This document shows, piece by piece, positions 57,222 to 64,000 of a stretch of DNA of 64,000 bases. How positions within the stretch are numbered: position 1 is the first letter of the stretch; every line of letters begins with the position of its first letter. The stretch comes from Paraperibacillus esterisolvens. Its GTDB lineage: Bacteria; Bacillota; Bacilli; Bacillales; DSM-1321. The translations under genes were made by a program, and so were the position numbers. The notes below the pieces were generated by a model that was not told the DNA's origin, searched no databases, and was given only the letters and a program-made list of their open reading frames with translations. The stretch covers positions 3,348,001 to 3,412,000 of the forward strand of contig NZ_CP143545.1 of the NCBI RefSeq assembly GCF_046237625.1. Direction: 5' to 3'.

Positions 57222-57929
57222 ATGGATTTTGACTTTGAGTTTGAAATAGATGAGAACATTTTTATTAAGCTCGGTTTTGCAGCTATCCTCGGGCTGATTA
57301 TTGGCCTTGAAAGGGAGATTAAGCGAAAGCCGCTTGGTCTCAAAACATGCCTCGTCATTTCAATTGTCAGCTGCCTTCTAACGGCTGTATCAATAGAATC
57401 CGCTTATACTTTTCCTGGTGATGGGCAGGTTAATATTACAATGGATCCTCTGCGCCTCGCTGCACAAATTGTCTCCGGAATTGGCTTCCTTGGAGCAGGG
57501 GTGATTTTGAGGCGGGGAAACGATACAGTTACAGGACTGACTACTGCGGCCATGATATGGGGTGCAGCCGGAATAGGGATTGCTGTTGGCGCAGGATATT
57601 ATTGGGAGGCTACTGCAGGAGTCATCATGCTCATGATCAGCGTAGAGTTTGTTCCCTATTTGATGAACGCGATCGGCCCTAAACAATTAAGGGAAAAGGA
57701 AATTCTCCTGAAATTGAATGTAAAAGAGAAAGACAGCATAGAGAACATTATTGCCAAAATAAAAAGTGAAGAGATCAGGATCAAGCATGTGCGCATCAAA
57801 GATCTAGATAATGAAGAACACCTGGTACAGCTTAAGATTACCGTATCTCAAAAAAGAACTACAACAAATGTTTATTATGCAGTTTCATATATAGAAGGGA
57901 TACGGTCTGTCGAAATTGAAGGTTTGTAA
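57222..57929 (+). CDS. mgtC: MgtC/SapB family membrane protein
   Basis: A 235-residue protein. The N-terminal MgtC domain has about four helices, with the signature AILGLIIGLEREIKRKPLGLKT and the motif GIGFLGAGVILRRG, then TTAAMIWGAAGIG. The C-terminal soluble domain (residues 160-235) resembles an ACT-like fold. MgtC proteins relate to magnesium limitation and regulation of the ATP synthase and phosphate uptake in other bacteria. Many Bacillus homologues are uncharacterised. No Mg riboswitch is seen upstream. A terminator follows. Confidence 0.85.
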   Translation: MDFDFEFEIDENIFIKLGFAAILGLIIGLEREIKRKPLGLKTCLVISIVSCLLTAVSIESAYTFPGDGQVNITMDPLRLAAQIVSGIGFLGAGVILRRGNDTVTGLTTAAMIWGAAGIGIAVGAGYYWEATAGVIMLMISVEFVPYLMNAIGPKQLREKEILLKLNVKEKDSIENIIAKIKSEEIRIKHVRIKDLDNEEHLVQLKITVSQKRTTTNVYYAVSYIEGIRSVEIEGL

Positions 57930-57935
57930 TACACG

Positions 57936-57967
57936 AAAGGGAATGCAGCAGCTGCATTCCCTTTTAA
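57936..57967. terminator. mgtC terminator
   Basis: AAAGGGAATGCAGC pairs with GCTGCATTCCCTTT with a short loop of A, followed by TAATTATT. It is bidirectional and also serves the converging coiled-coil gene. Confidence 0.8.
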
Positions 57968-57970
57968 TTA

Positions 57971-58315
57971 TTATTCAGATTGTGCAAAAGCATAGGGACG
58001 CGGATCTTCCTTTTCTCTCACTTTATCAATTTTATCAATAAACATTTGGAAGACTCTCTTCTTTTCTTCCAGGTCTTTTATGTATTCTTTCAGATCGTTA
58101 TACTTCTCCTGGAAGGGTTCATGATAAAGCTCCCTGATTTTTCTGTTAAGATCCGGGTTGGCAGTGGACTGTACAACTTGTTTAGTAATACTGAATTTAT
58201 ACATATAAACCTGCAGCTCTTTTTTAACCTGCTCATACTCCTGATCTATCTCTTCCAATAATACCCCTATTTCCTCTTTCCACTCTTCCAGTGATTTATG
58301 TACATGTGATTCCAT
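57971..58315 (-). CDS. hypothetical coiled-coil protein
   Basis: A 114-residue charged helical protein (MESHVHKSLEEWKEEIGVLL... to EDPRPYAFAQSE). Long heptad-like stretches (EEIDQEYEQVKKELQVYMYK and KYNDLKEYIKDLEEKKRVFQ) predict a coiled coil. AAAGGAGG lies upstream of this ATG. A longer frame to 58396 lacks a site. There is no signal or membrane segment, and I do not recognise the family. Confidence 0.65.
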   Translation of the reverse strand: MESHVHKSLEEWKEEIGVLLEEIDQEYEQVKKELQVYMYKFSITKQVVQSTANPDLNRKIRELYHEPFQEKYNDLKEYIKDLEEKKRVFQMFIDKIDKVREKEDPRPYAFAQSE

Positions 58316-58512
58316 TAATAAAGATCCTCCTTTTCGGGCTTCCTGCCTAGAGGCATATTCTTTCATATGAAAATATCCTGTTAAGTATAACAGCAATAAG
58401 TTACAATGCCTTTGCTGCCATATTACATTGGATTACATTCTCTTCAGATATTACTGTCAGGAACCTTGTCCAGGGAGTCAAAATAATTCTAAAATATTTT
58501 TTCGAAAAAGGG

Positions 58513-58541
58513 TTGCAGTGAAGACAAGGAGGAGTTATAAT
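58513..58541 (+). promoter_or_regulatory. promoter of isolated tRNA-Ala
   Basis: TTGCAG (58513-58518) and TATAAT (58536-58541), spacer 17 bp, 31 bp before the tRNA. Confidence 0.75.
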
Positions 58542-58572
58542 AAATTTCGTGGTAATGATCCACTTTGATTAC

Positions 58573-58645
58573 GGGGGCTTAGCTCAGCTGGGAGAGCGTT
58601 TGGCTGGCAGCCAAAAGGTCAGCGGTTCGATCCCGCTAGTCTCCA
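58573..58645 (+). tRNA. tRNA-Ala (GGC)
   Basis: A full cloverleaf with D-arm GCTCAGCTGGGAGAGC, anticodon loop CTGGCAG (anticodon GGC) and T-arm GCGGTTCGATCCCGC. The acceptor GGGGGCT pairs with AGTCTCC using two G-U pairs. CCA is not encoded. It is transcribed alone from its own promoter to its own terminator, apart from the rRNA-linked array. Confidence 0.93.
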
Positions 58646-58650
58646 TCTAT

Positions 58651-58688
58651 AAAAATACCTCTTTGCTAATGCAAAGAGGTATTTTTTG
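58651..58688 (+). terminator. terminator of tRNA-Ala
   Basis: AAATACCTCTTTGC pairs perfectly with GCAAAGAGGTATTT around TAAT, then Ts. Confidence 0.9.
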
Positions 58689-58945
58689 TCTTTCCTATTA
58701 TCCCCATCTTAATGCAGCCCTCCCCTGCCGCCCTTCTTTCCGATTTGATCAATTGAAACCCCTGTTTTTTAATAAATCATGCAGCAGCAATACCTTTCCC
58801 TTATTCATCCTTAACAGATTATATACAATCAGTATAATATGATAAAATTTTTCTAAATATTTAAAAAAGTTATATATTTCCAGAGGTGAATTATAGTATA
58901 ATAGTCACGATAGTCATGCAAATTTTGTAAAAGGAGGTGAAAACC

Positions 58946-60208
58946 GTGGGAGCAGGAAAGAGAATTAAATTTTTGCGTCTTCAGCAGTTTTTGACTCAGG
59001 AAGAACTGGCAGCTGGTTTGCTATCTGTATCGTATTTGTCAAAAATTGAAAACGAACAAATTACACCCAGCCCGGATATTCTTAAATCTCTTTATGAGAG
59101 ATTGGCCATCGAGGAAGATTCGATTGATGAAACTGCCGTCATAAAAGAAATACGCGATTGGTATCAGGACCAGATAGATAAAAGAAAAGAGAAGGTTGAG
59201 GCCGGATATACTGATTTAAAAAACAAGGTTAAGCTTATAACCATTCCGGAGATAACTCATTTATTCAATCTGTTCAGCATCAGATATCACCTGGTAACGG
59301 GTAAACTTCGGCTGGCCGAAGAGCTGATTTCTTCTTTATCGCCTTTTCAAAAAGACCTAAACAAAGAACAGCTTCTGTACTTTTATAAATTTAAAGGATC
59401 CCTCTTATATTCGAAGGGCCAATTTGAAGATGCTTATACAGTACTTAAGAAGGCAGAGTCGCTGATTGACTCATTTGTTTCTCTTTATGAAAAGGCGGAT
59501 ATCTATTATTCTTTAGGCCTGACTGCCGGAAAATTGCACAAGCCTTATCTCGCCACATACTATGCAAGTCTGGCTCTCGAAATATTCCAGAAGATATATC
59601 GGCTTGATAAAAGTACCGAGTGTCATCTGCTCCTGGCCATATCCTTTCAAAGGATGAGGGAATTCAGCCAGGCCGAAGTTCATTACGACTGGGCCGGCAA
59701 ATTGGCACAGGAGGAAAAATTCCATTCATTGTACGGCATCATCGAGCACAACAGAGGCTATTTCCTCTCCCTCCAAGGACACTTTGACAAAGCCCTGATC
59801 CATTATAATAATAGTCTGCACATTAAAGAAAATGAAGATAATGCGCCTGGAAAAATCATTACGATATTAGCAGTGGTCACTATGTGCTATAAATATAAAA
59901 AGCACAGTCTGATGAAAGAGTGGCTGATCAAAGCCGAACCGCTGATCCACAGCCTTCCGCAGAGCTCTGCATCCCTATTGCATGAATATCAGATATTTTA
60001 TTATTTCGTTCATGAAAATTATGAAAAATTCACGAATTATGTAAGTAAGATTGCTATTCCATATTTCGAGAAAAACAACCTTCAAATTCTTGTGATTACA
60101 TATTCAGAAATGCTCGGGAACTATTTTAAAGAAACAAGAAAATATAAATTATCCTCTTATTATTTTGAATATGCAAACAAGATTCTAAATGAAGGAATAA
60201 AAATATGA
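58946..60208 (+). CDS. NprR/PlcR-type TPR transcriptional regulator (RRNPP family)
   Basis: A 420-residue protein. Residues 1-60 form an XRE-type helix-turn-helix (GAGKRIKFLRLQQFLTQEEL, then SVSYLSKIENEQITPSPDIL). The rest is a chain of tetratricopeptide-like helical repeats (for example FKGSLLYSKGQFEDAYTVLK and YFLSLQGHFDKALIHYNNSL). This layout and length are those of NprR (about 423 residues) in B. cereus-group bacteria, which binds a secreted, re-imported peptide in its TPR groove. GTG 58946 lies 5 bp after AAGGAGGTGA. An earlier GTG overlaps that site. A candidate cognate peptide gene begins 14 bp after the stop. Confidence 0.85.
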   Translation: MGAGKRIKFLRLQQFLTQEELAAGLLSVSYLSKIENEQITPSPDILKSLYERLAIEEDSIDETAVIKEIRDWYQDQIDKRKEKVEAGYTDLKNKVKLITIPEITHLFNLFSIRYHLVTGKLRLAEELISSLSPFQKDLNKEQLLYFYKFKGSLLYSKGQFEDAYTVLKKAESLIDSFVSLYEKADIYYSLGLTAGKLHKPYLATYYASLALEIFQKIYRLDKSTECHLLLAISFQRMREFSQAEVHYDWAGKLAQEEKFHSLYGIIEHNRGYFLSLQGHFDKALIHYNNSLHIKENEDNAPGKIITILAVVTMCYKYKKHSLMKEWLIKAEPLIHSLPQSSASLLHEYQIFYYFVHENYEKFTNYVSKIAIPYFEKNNLQILVITYSEMLGNYFKETRKYKLSSYYFEYANKILNEGIKI

Positions 60209-60222
60209 TAGGTGGTAATTAA

Positions 60223-60372
60223 GTGAAACAAATCACTTTAATATGTATGATGTCCTTTGTTTTAATAGGAGCCATTCAACCCGATGTCTCCTATAAAGCC
60301 TCCCCCTCAGCCTTCGCTTCAGCTTCAGCTGTCCCCCTTAATAATGAAGAATTCCCTCCCATCCTAAGCTAA
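60223..60372 (+). CDS. candidate signalling pro-peptide (NprX/PapR/Phr-like)
   Basis: A 49-codon gene beginning with GTG, with AGGTGG 8 bp upstream and 14 bp after the TPR-regulator stop. The product starts with a lysine and a hydrophobic stretch (MKQITLICMMSFVLIGAIQP), as a secretion signal would. A Ser/Ala-rich part follows (SPSAFASASA), with likely protease sites, and it ends in the short acidic/hydrophobic tail PLNNEEFPPILS. This is the typical layout of RRNPP pro-peptides, in which the last 5-8 residues become the signal. No known mature peptide is matched, so the identity is inferred from architecture and position. Confidence 0.7.
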   Translation: MKQITLICMMSFVLIGAIQPDVSYKASPSAFASASAVPLNNEEFPPILS

Positions 60373-60400
60373 AGCCATCCTGAACCATTAACCTTCTCTA

Positions 60401-60964
60401 CTATTTTATCCTTTCCTGTACGCAATTCCGTATAACTTCCCACTCTTCACGCAGCAATCCCATTCTTATTGAGTCATAATATTCTCCATCATGATACCGG
60501 ACTTTCCGCATCCTGCCTTCCAGCTGCATCCCTAACTTTTCTCCAAGCCTGATCATCCGGACATTGCCCGACCAGGTCGTATAACCTATCCTGGCGATGT
60601 CAAATGAATGAAATATGTGGGTAATCCAAAGCGATAGGGCCTTGGTTCCCCACCCGCCATTCCAGTACGCGGGATTATAAATCCCTATTCCCATTTCCAT
60701 CCAGCGTGATGGCTGATGCTCCCAATAATAACTTATGGTTCCTATCAATTCACCATTCACTTCAATGGCCCAGCAGCTGTCTTGATTGATAATCTCATCT
60801 TTGATTTTCATGTATTCCGAAAACGGAAGGTGCTTATGTTCAAAGTAGGGTGCATCCCACTTTTTCCATTGCGGCAATTCCTCCGAGTATTTTAATTTCC
60901 ACAAGACTGGCAAATCCTTTTCGGCAATCGGCCTTAACACTAACTCTTTCCAACGATATTCCAA
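60401..60964 (-). CDS. GNAT N-acetyltransferase, RimJ/RimL type
   Basis: A 187-residue acetyltransferase of the RimL-like group: LVLRPIAEKDLPVLWKLKYS at the N-terminus, and MGIGIYNPAYWNGGWGTKAL as the acetyl-CoA pyrophosphate-binding region. RLGEKLGMQLEGRMRKVRYH with DGEYYDSIRMGLLREEW is the usual C-terminal end. The start TTG (60964) has AGGAGTGAGAT upstream. A longer frame to 61054 adds 30 unmatched residues. The substrate is unknown. It converges on the peptide gene. Confidence 0.85.
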   Translation of the reverse strand: MEYRWKELVLRPIAEKDLPVLWKLKYSEELPQWKKWDAPYFEHKHLPFSEYMKIKDEIINQDSCWAIEVNGELIGTISYYWEHQPSRWMEMGIGIYNPAYWNGGWGTKALSLWITHIFHSFDIARIGYTTWSGNVRMIRLGEKLGMQLEGRMRKVRYHDGEYYDSIRMGLLREEWEVIRNCVQERIK

Positions 60965-61111
60965 AGATCTCACTCCTAATCTATTTATCCAGTTTCCATT
61001 ATATAGAGAAATACCCTGGTCAGTATATAAGGATCTTAATACATTGGACTCCACCCTTCCTGGAAGCTGACCGTTCCTGTATACTATGGAAAAAGAATAC
61101 GGGGTGAGGGA

Positions 61112-61558
61112 ATGGAGTTATCTTTCAAACGGGCCACAGAAAAAGAACAGAATGAGATTTATGATATCGCAGGCGAAAACAGGAGAGAGGCAACAGGCTT
61201 CGATAGTCCCGACAGCCGGGAAAAAATGATAGAAGCCTACGAGCATTCCAAGAAGTATGATGCCTATTTTGTATGTTTAATGCAGGGGGACCTGCTGCTC
61301 GGCTGGGTGATGATTGACAAAGCTATCGATTACTTGACCGGTGATGAAGTCGGCTGGATCAATGATTTATATTTAAAAAAGGATTACAGGGGGAAGGGTT
61401 ATTCAAAATTGCTGATTCAGGAAGCCTTCAGCGAATTCCGGAAAAACGGATTTCAGGATGTACGGCTTAATGTATATGCCCATAACGCTACAGCCATCGG
61501 ATTGTATGAAAAAATGGGTTTTAAGGATATCAGTAAATTTATGAAGATAACCATTTAG
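61112..61558 (+). CDS. GNAT N-acetyltransferase
   Basis: A 148-residue single-domain acetyltransferase. INDLYLKKDYRGKGYSKLLI is motif A with the acetyl-CoA pyrophosphate loop (YRGKGYS), and NVYAHNATAIGLYEKMGF is motif B. The substrate cannot be told. It is divergent from the neighbouring GNAT gene and unrelated to it in detail. A clear terminator follows. Confidence 0.88.
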   Translation: MELSFKRATEKEQNEIYDIAGENRREATGFDSPDSREKMIEAYEHSKKYDAYFVCLMQGDLLLGWVMIDKAIDYLTGDEVGWINDLYLKKDYRGKGYSKLLIQEAFSEFRKNGFQDVRLNVYAHNATAIGLYEKMGFKDISKFMKITI

Positions 61559-61622
61559 TGGTTGGTGTGACAGCAATACCTTCATTTAAATTAGGCTCTA
61601 TTAGAATATTGTTTAAAATAGG

Positions 61623-61650
61623 AAAAACCCCTTATAGGGGTTTTTTTATT
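61623..61650 (+). terminator. terminator after the GNAT gene
   Basis: AAAAACCCC-TTAT-AGGGGTTTTTTT. Confidence 0.85.
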
Positions 61651-61752
61651 TCAGAAGGGGGCTCCTGTTTAGGACTGGTATATTTTAAAGTCATCATTAT
61701 CTAACTCATTTCAAGGTTATTGGAAAGGCTGCAATCTTTGTTTAAACAGCAT

Positions 61753-62220
61753 TTACAGGATGTCGATTCTGACAAGAAGGGCAACCAGAAGCTGAACAAG
61801 GATTTGGATGTTGACTGCAACTTGAGTATCTACTGTTTCAACTGTGATATTCCTTGAATTCTCAATAATTGTTTTCTGGCGTGTAATTTGCTTAACCTTT
61901 GAGGACTGAAGCAGTTCTTGGGCGACTCTTTCTGCTTGCGCAGCATCTGCAATCGAAATCTGGATCAAGATGACAATTGCTGCCTGCAGGGCTGCCTGAA
62001 GATTGATCGCTGCTTTTGTGTCAACAGTGGTAACCGTGATATCGCAGGAATCCTTTATGAAAATTAGTTCTTCAGAAAGCTGGAATTCTGACTGCGTCTG
62101 TACGGCTTCTTGTACTACATCTTCGTTGCGGCACATTGGATGATCTGTTGCCGGGTCAAGAGCTGACCAGCCTCTGCCGTTGCTTTCTTCCGTTGTTGTT
62201 CTGTAATATTCTTGGTTCAT
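61753..62220 (-). CDS. cotX: spore coat protein, CotX-type double domain
   Basis: A 155-residue protein with two copies of the spore coat X domain. Copy 1 contains FIKDSCDITVTTVDTKAAIN (about residues 54-73) and copy 2 TIIENSRNITVETVDTQVAV (about 112-131). Each is followed by a hydrophobic helix. CotX, with CotV, CotW, CotY and CotZ, forms the insoluble spore crust in Bacillus. The N-terminus is polar and Thr/Glu-rich. GGAGGAAAAAG lies upstream of the ATG. A CotW-like gene lies just upstream, as in the cotVWXYZ cluster. The other cluster members are not in view. Confidence 0.87.
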   Translation of the reverse strand: MNQEYYRTTTEESNGRGWSALDPATDHPMCRNEDVVQEAVQTQSEFQLSEELIFIKDSCDITVTTVDTKAAINLQAALQAAIVILIQISIADAAQAERVAQELLQSSKVKQITRQKTIIENSRNITVETVDTQVAVNIQILVQLLVALLVRIDIL

Positions 62221-62277
62221 TCTTTTTCCTCCTGTATCCTGATGGATATTTATTTAAGAAAGAGTGTGTTATCCCTC

Positions 62278-62607
62278 TTATGACTGTGGTTTAAATGTCT
62301 TAATGGCGCCTACATCATTTTCAGTTGTATGCTCTGCCGCAGCATTCTCTGTATTGTCCCCAGCCGCTGGGCTCTCCTGGCTGAGCTTTGGGCCGGCATC
62401 GTTTTCGGTGACACTTTTGTGTAAATTGCTGAGAAACTTATCCGCCTGCTTCTTAAGCTTTTTGACCGTTTTTCTGAGTTCCTTCTTCTCATCATCAGAT
62501 AACCTGATACTGTTAGGCTGTGCTCCATATTTTTTCAGTGTATTTGAAACAAGCAGCTCCATTAACCTGCTTTGAGCTTCATCATATTTGGACTTTTTCT
62601 TCGACAT
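62278..62607 (-). CDS. CotW-like spore coat protein
   Basis: A 109-residue Lys/Glu-rich helical protein (MSKKKSKYDEAQSRLMELLV). The stretch LLVSNTLKKYGAQPNSIRLS then DDEKKELRKTVKKLKKQADK resembles CotW of B. subtilis (VQNIFSKHGV...SDEEKEMLLNLVKDLQ). The C-terminal third is Ala/Glu/Asn-rich and disordered. AAAAGGAGGGGT lies upstream. Its place 57 bp upstream of the cotX-like gene supports a coat role. The gene name is left open. Confidence 0.65.
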   Translation of the reverse strand: MSKKKSKYDEAQSRLMELLVSNTLKKYGAQPNSIRLSDDEKKELRKTVKKLKKQADKFLSNLHKSVTENDAGPKLSQESPAAGDNTENAAAEHTTENDVGAIKTFKPQS

Positions 62608-62743
62608 TTATACCCCTCCTTTTGTTTACTCCCTATACACTATGAACAAGAGGCAGCTTTTGACTTAGTGCAAACGTGTAATTTAAACAAGCGTAAAGCC
62701 CAAACTTCCCTGCAGCACTGCCCGAAATCGGCCATCACCGCAT

Positions 62744-62775
62744 AAAAAAAGAAATGGGGAGGGTGCCCATTTCCT
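62744..62775 (-). terminator. terminator of the DUF6338-like/small ORF transcript
   Basis: GGAAATGGG pairs with CCCATTTC around CACCCTC-type loop, followed by TTTTTTT on the minus strand, directly after the small ORF stop at 62775. Confidence 0.75.
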
Positions 62776-62894
62776 TAACTTTCTTTATTCTGGCTTCCAT
62801 TGGCAGGCGGCGGTGCCGGCGGCCGCGGTTTTTTCGGGGGGGCATTTACGCCCCCTTTTTTTATTTTTGCTGGTTTAAAGTCCGGTGTTTTCAT
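62775..62894 (-). CDS. small Lys/Pro-rich ORF overlapping the DUF6338-like gene
   Basis: A 39-codon ORF, MKTPDFKPAKIKKGGVNAPP then KKPRPPAPPPANGSQNKES. Its ATG lies 20 bp inside the upstream gene in another frame, preceded by GGAGGGG, and its stop touches a terminator. The Lys/Pro-rich product is disordered and very basic. The layout suggests a translationally coupled small protein. Chance is possible, as it is short. I do not recognise it. Confidence 0.5.
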   Translation of the reverse strand: MKTPDFKPAKIKKGGVNAPPKKPRPPAPPPANGSQNKES

Positions 62895-63528
62895 AGGTTT
62901 GTACCCCTCCGCTCTGAAATTCTATATGCAGGCTCGCGCTGTCCCTGGTCAAATACAGACCAGGAACCTCATAAAGCTGCCTGCCGCTCGCATTTTCATA
63001 AACAATCACATCGCGAAGAAACAGCTCGTTTTCCTGGTATGAATCTGAATAATAAGCCACCCAGCCCTGGAACATTCTGTCCGTGTCATAGTCACGTATG
63101 ACCACCCATGGAGTTTCCTCCATATTAAAAATCTCTGACCATACATCCTTTTCGTGGAACTGCTTTGACATCCTTGCGGCGACCGCTATCCTCTGCATCC
63201 ATTTATATCGGTAGCCATAAGACCAGATGACCGAGAAGATGAGCGCGATCAGGCTTCCGTATATGACCTCCCTGATTGCAATCGGGGCTTTAGTGTTAAA
63301 CACATATTCCAAAAACGTAATTTGATGGATATCAATACCGAGCAGCCGGAGCAGCTCGATCAGGAGATATAGGGTAAAGTAGGCTAGAAAGCCGAACAGG
63401 AAGGAATAAATAATGAATACGTTAAACTCTCTCTTCTGGCGCCTTGTAAAGGCCTCATATGCCAAAACGGCAAGCATGCCAGGAAAGAATATGAGAAGCA
63501 GTCTTACCGCAAGCTCGGAAAACTCCAT
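62875..63528 (-). CDS. membrane protein resembling DUF6338
   Basis: A 217-residue protein. Three hydrophobic helices lie at about residues 5-24, 38-62 and 88-106 (LLLIFFPGMLAVLAY, FIIYSFLFGFLAYFTLYLLI and VIYGSLIALIFSVIWSYGY). A C-terminal soluble domain of about 110 residues follows (EETPWVVIRDYDTDRMFQGW, AYYSDSYQENELFLRDVIVY). This arrangement resembles the DUF6338 family of uncharacterised membrane proteins. GGGGGG lies 5 bp before the ATG. It is divergent from a caspase-family gene 246 bp away, and its end overlaps a small basic ORF. The function is unknown. A sensor or effector role is possible. Confidence 0.7.
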   Translation of the reverse strand: MEFSELAVRLLLIFFPGMLAVLAYEAFTRRQKREFNVFIIYSFLFGFLAYFTLYLLIELLRLLGIDIHQITFLEYVFNTKAPIAIREVIYGSLIALIFSVIWSYGYRYKWMQRIAVAARMSKQFHEKDVWSEIFNMEETPWVVIRDYDTDRMFQGWVAYYSDSYQENELFLRDVIVYENASGRQLYEVPGLYLTRDSASLHIEFQSGGVQTYENTGL

Positions 63529-63774
63529 ATTTACCCCCCTTTATGTCTCCTGCCTCATTTACAAAAAAGATGCATCCAGCAAGGAAAAATACCATGCGCT
63601 GCCGAATAAGAATCTTATATACTTAATTAGAAACCTGCCGTGTAAATCCCTTCCTACTTTTGCCATATTTTATCCGCCGGTCATACAAAAAATCTAGTTC
63701 CAAGGAAGCTTTTCATTTAAGCTGGATCCGTTATCATTAAAAATAACCAGTTATATGAAAGCAGGTGGATTTCA

Positions 63775-64000
63775 ATGAGAAAAGCGTTGCTGGTTGGAAT
63801 CAATCACTATATAGTATCTCCCCTAAACAGCTGTATTCAGGATGCAGAGAAGCTCGCTTCCATCCTGAAGCGAAATGCAGACGGTTCCCCCAATTTCCAT
63901 TGCCGCACCCTTTTATCAAATGGCGAAGTGATTACAAAATATAAGCTGCAGGAAGAAATACAGGAGCTGCTCGAGCACGAGTCCGATTTGGCACTCTTTT
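63775..64000 (+). CDS. caspase-family (peptidase C14) protein, N-terminal part
   Basis: The first 75 codons of a gene cut by the window edge. MRKALLVGINHYIVSPLNSC then IQDAEKLASILKR is the standard opening of bacterial caspase-like/metacaspase domains (beta-1, then the N-Y-x-L-x-x-C/D-x-A helix). YKLQEEIQELLEH then DLALF leads towards the strand that precedes the catalytic His (SGHG), which lies just beyond the edge. GCAGGTGG lies upstream of the ATG. The catalytic Cys-His pair and any C-terminal domains cannot be seen. Bacterial members act in signalling, proteolytic defence or cell death. Confidence 0.85.
   Translation, partial: MRKALLVGINHYIVSPLNSCIQDAEKLASILKRNADGSPNFHCRTLLSNGEVITKYKLQEEIQELLEHESDLALF

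Overview
The window reads as a chromosomal segment of a spore-forming Bacillaceae bacterium (low-GC Firmicute). The reasons are the close match to the Bacillus subtilis yt*/men/glg/rrnB gene order, typical AGGAGG ribosome binding sites with frequent TTG/GTG starts, T-box and S-box leaders, sporulation genes (Cse60, CotX- and CotW-like, YteA) and a 21-tRNA array in exactly the order of B. subtilis trnB. The species cannot be fixed from sequence alone. A Cytobacillus/Mesobacillus/Rossellomorea-like genus is a guess. I see no insertion sequence, prophage or CRISPR array.

Positions 1-15,600: a truncated DUF4349 lipoprotein, a flavoprotein/quinone reductase pair, Cse60, rhodanese, cysteine synthase, BioY behind a BirA-type operator, TspO, leuS under a leucine T-box (CUC specifier), the YttB exporter, YtzC, the coupled tRNA-modification pair ytqA-ytqB (mnmL-mnmM), the terpenoid/lysophospholipase pair ytpA-ytpB, and ytoA.

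Positions 15,900-30,200: asnB, metK with a SAM-I riboswitch, pckA with two abutting CcpN-like boxes, ytmB/ytmA, the ytlACD ABC transporter, the YtkD Nudix hydrolase, luxS with a long nested terminator-like hairpin, yidD, and a solitary zinc-binding lipoprotein gene with two Zur-like boxes.

Positions 30,200-47,900: the menaquinone operon menF-menD-menH-menB-menE-menC (minus strand) diverges from menA. yteA and the glycogen operon glgB-C-D-A-P follow. 

Positions 48,200-55,800: one rRNA operon on the minus strand, with two promoters, 16S-23S-5S, then 21 tRNAs and a strong terminator.

Positions 55,900-64,000: accessory region with a DMT transporter, MgtC, a single-gene tRNA-Ala(GGC), an NprR/PlcR-type TPR regulator followed by a 49-codon candidate signal-peptide gene, two GNAT acetyltransferases, coat genes, and, at the right edge, a DUF6338-like membrane protein with a small overlapping ORF, divergent from a caspase-family protease cut off by the window end. 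The regulator/peptide pair and the caspase/DUF6338 locus are the best candidates for undescribed biology.
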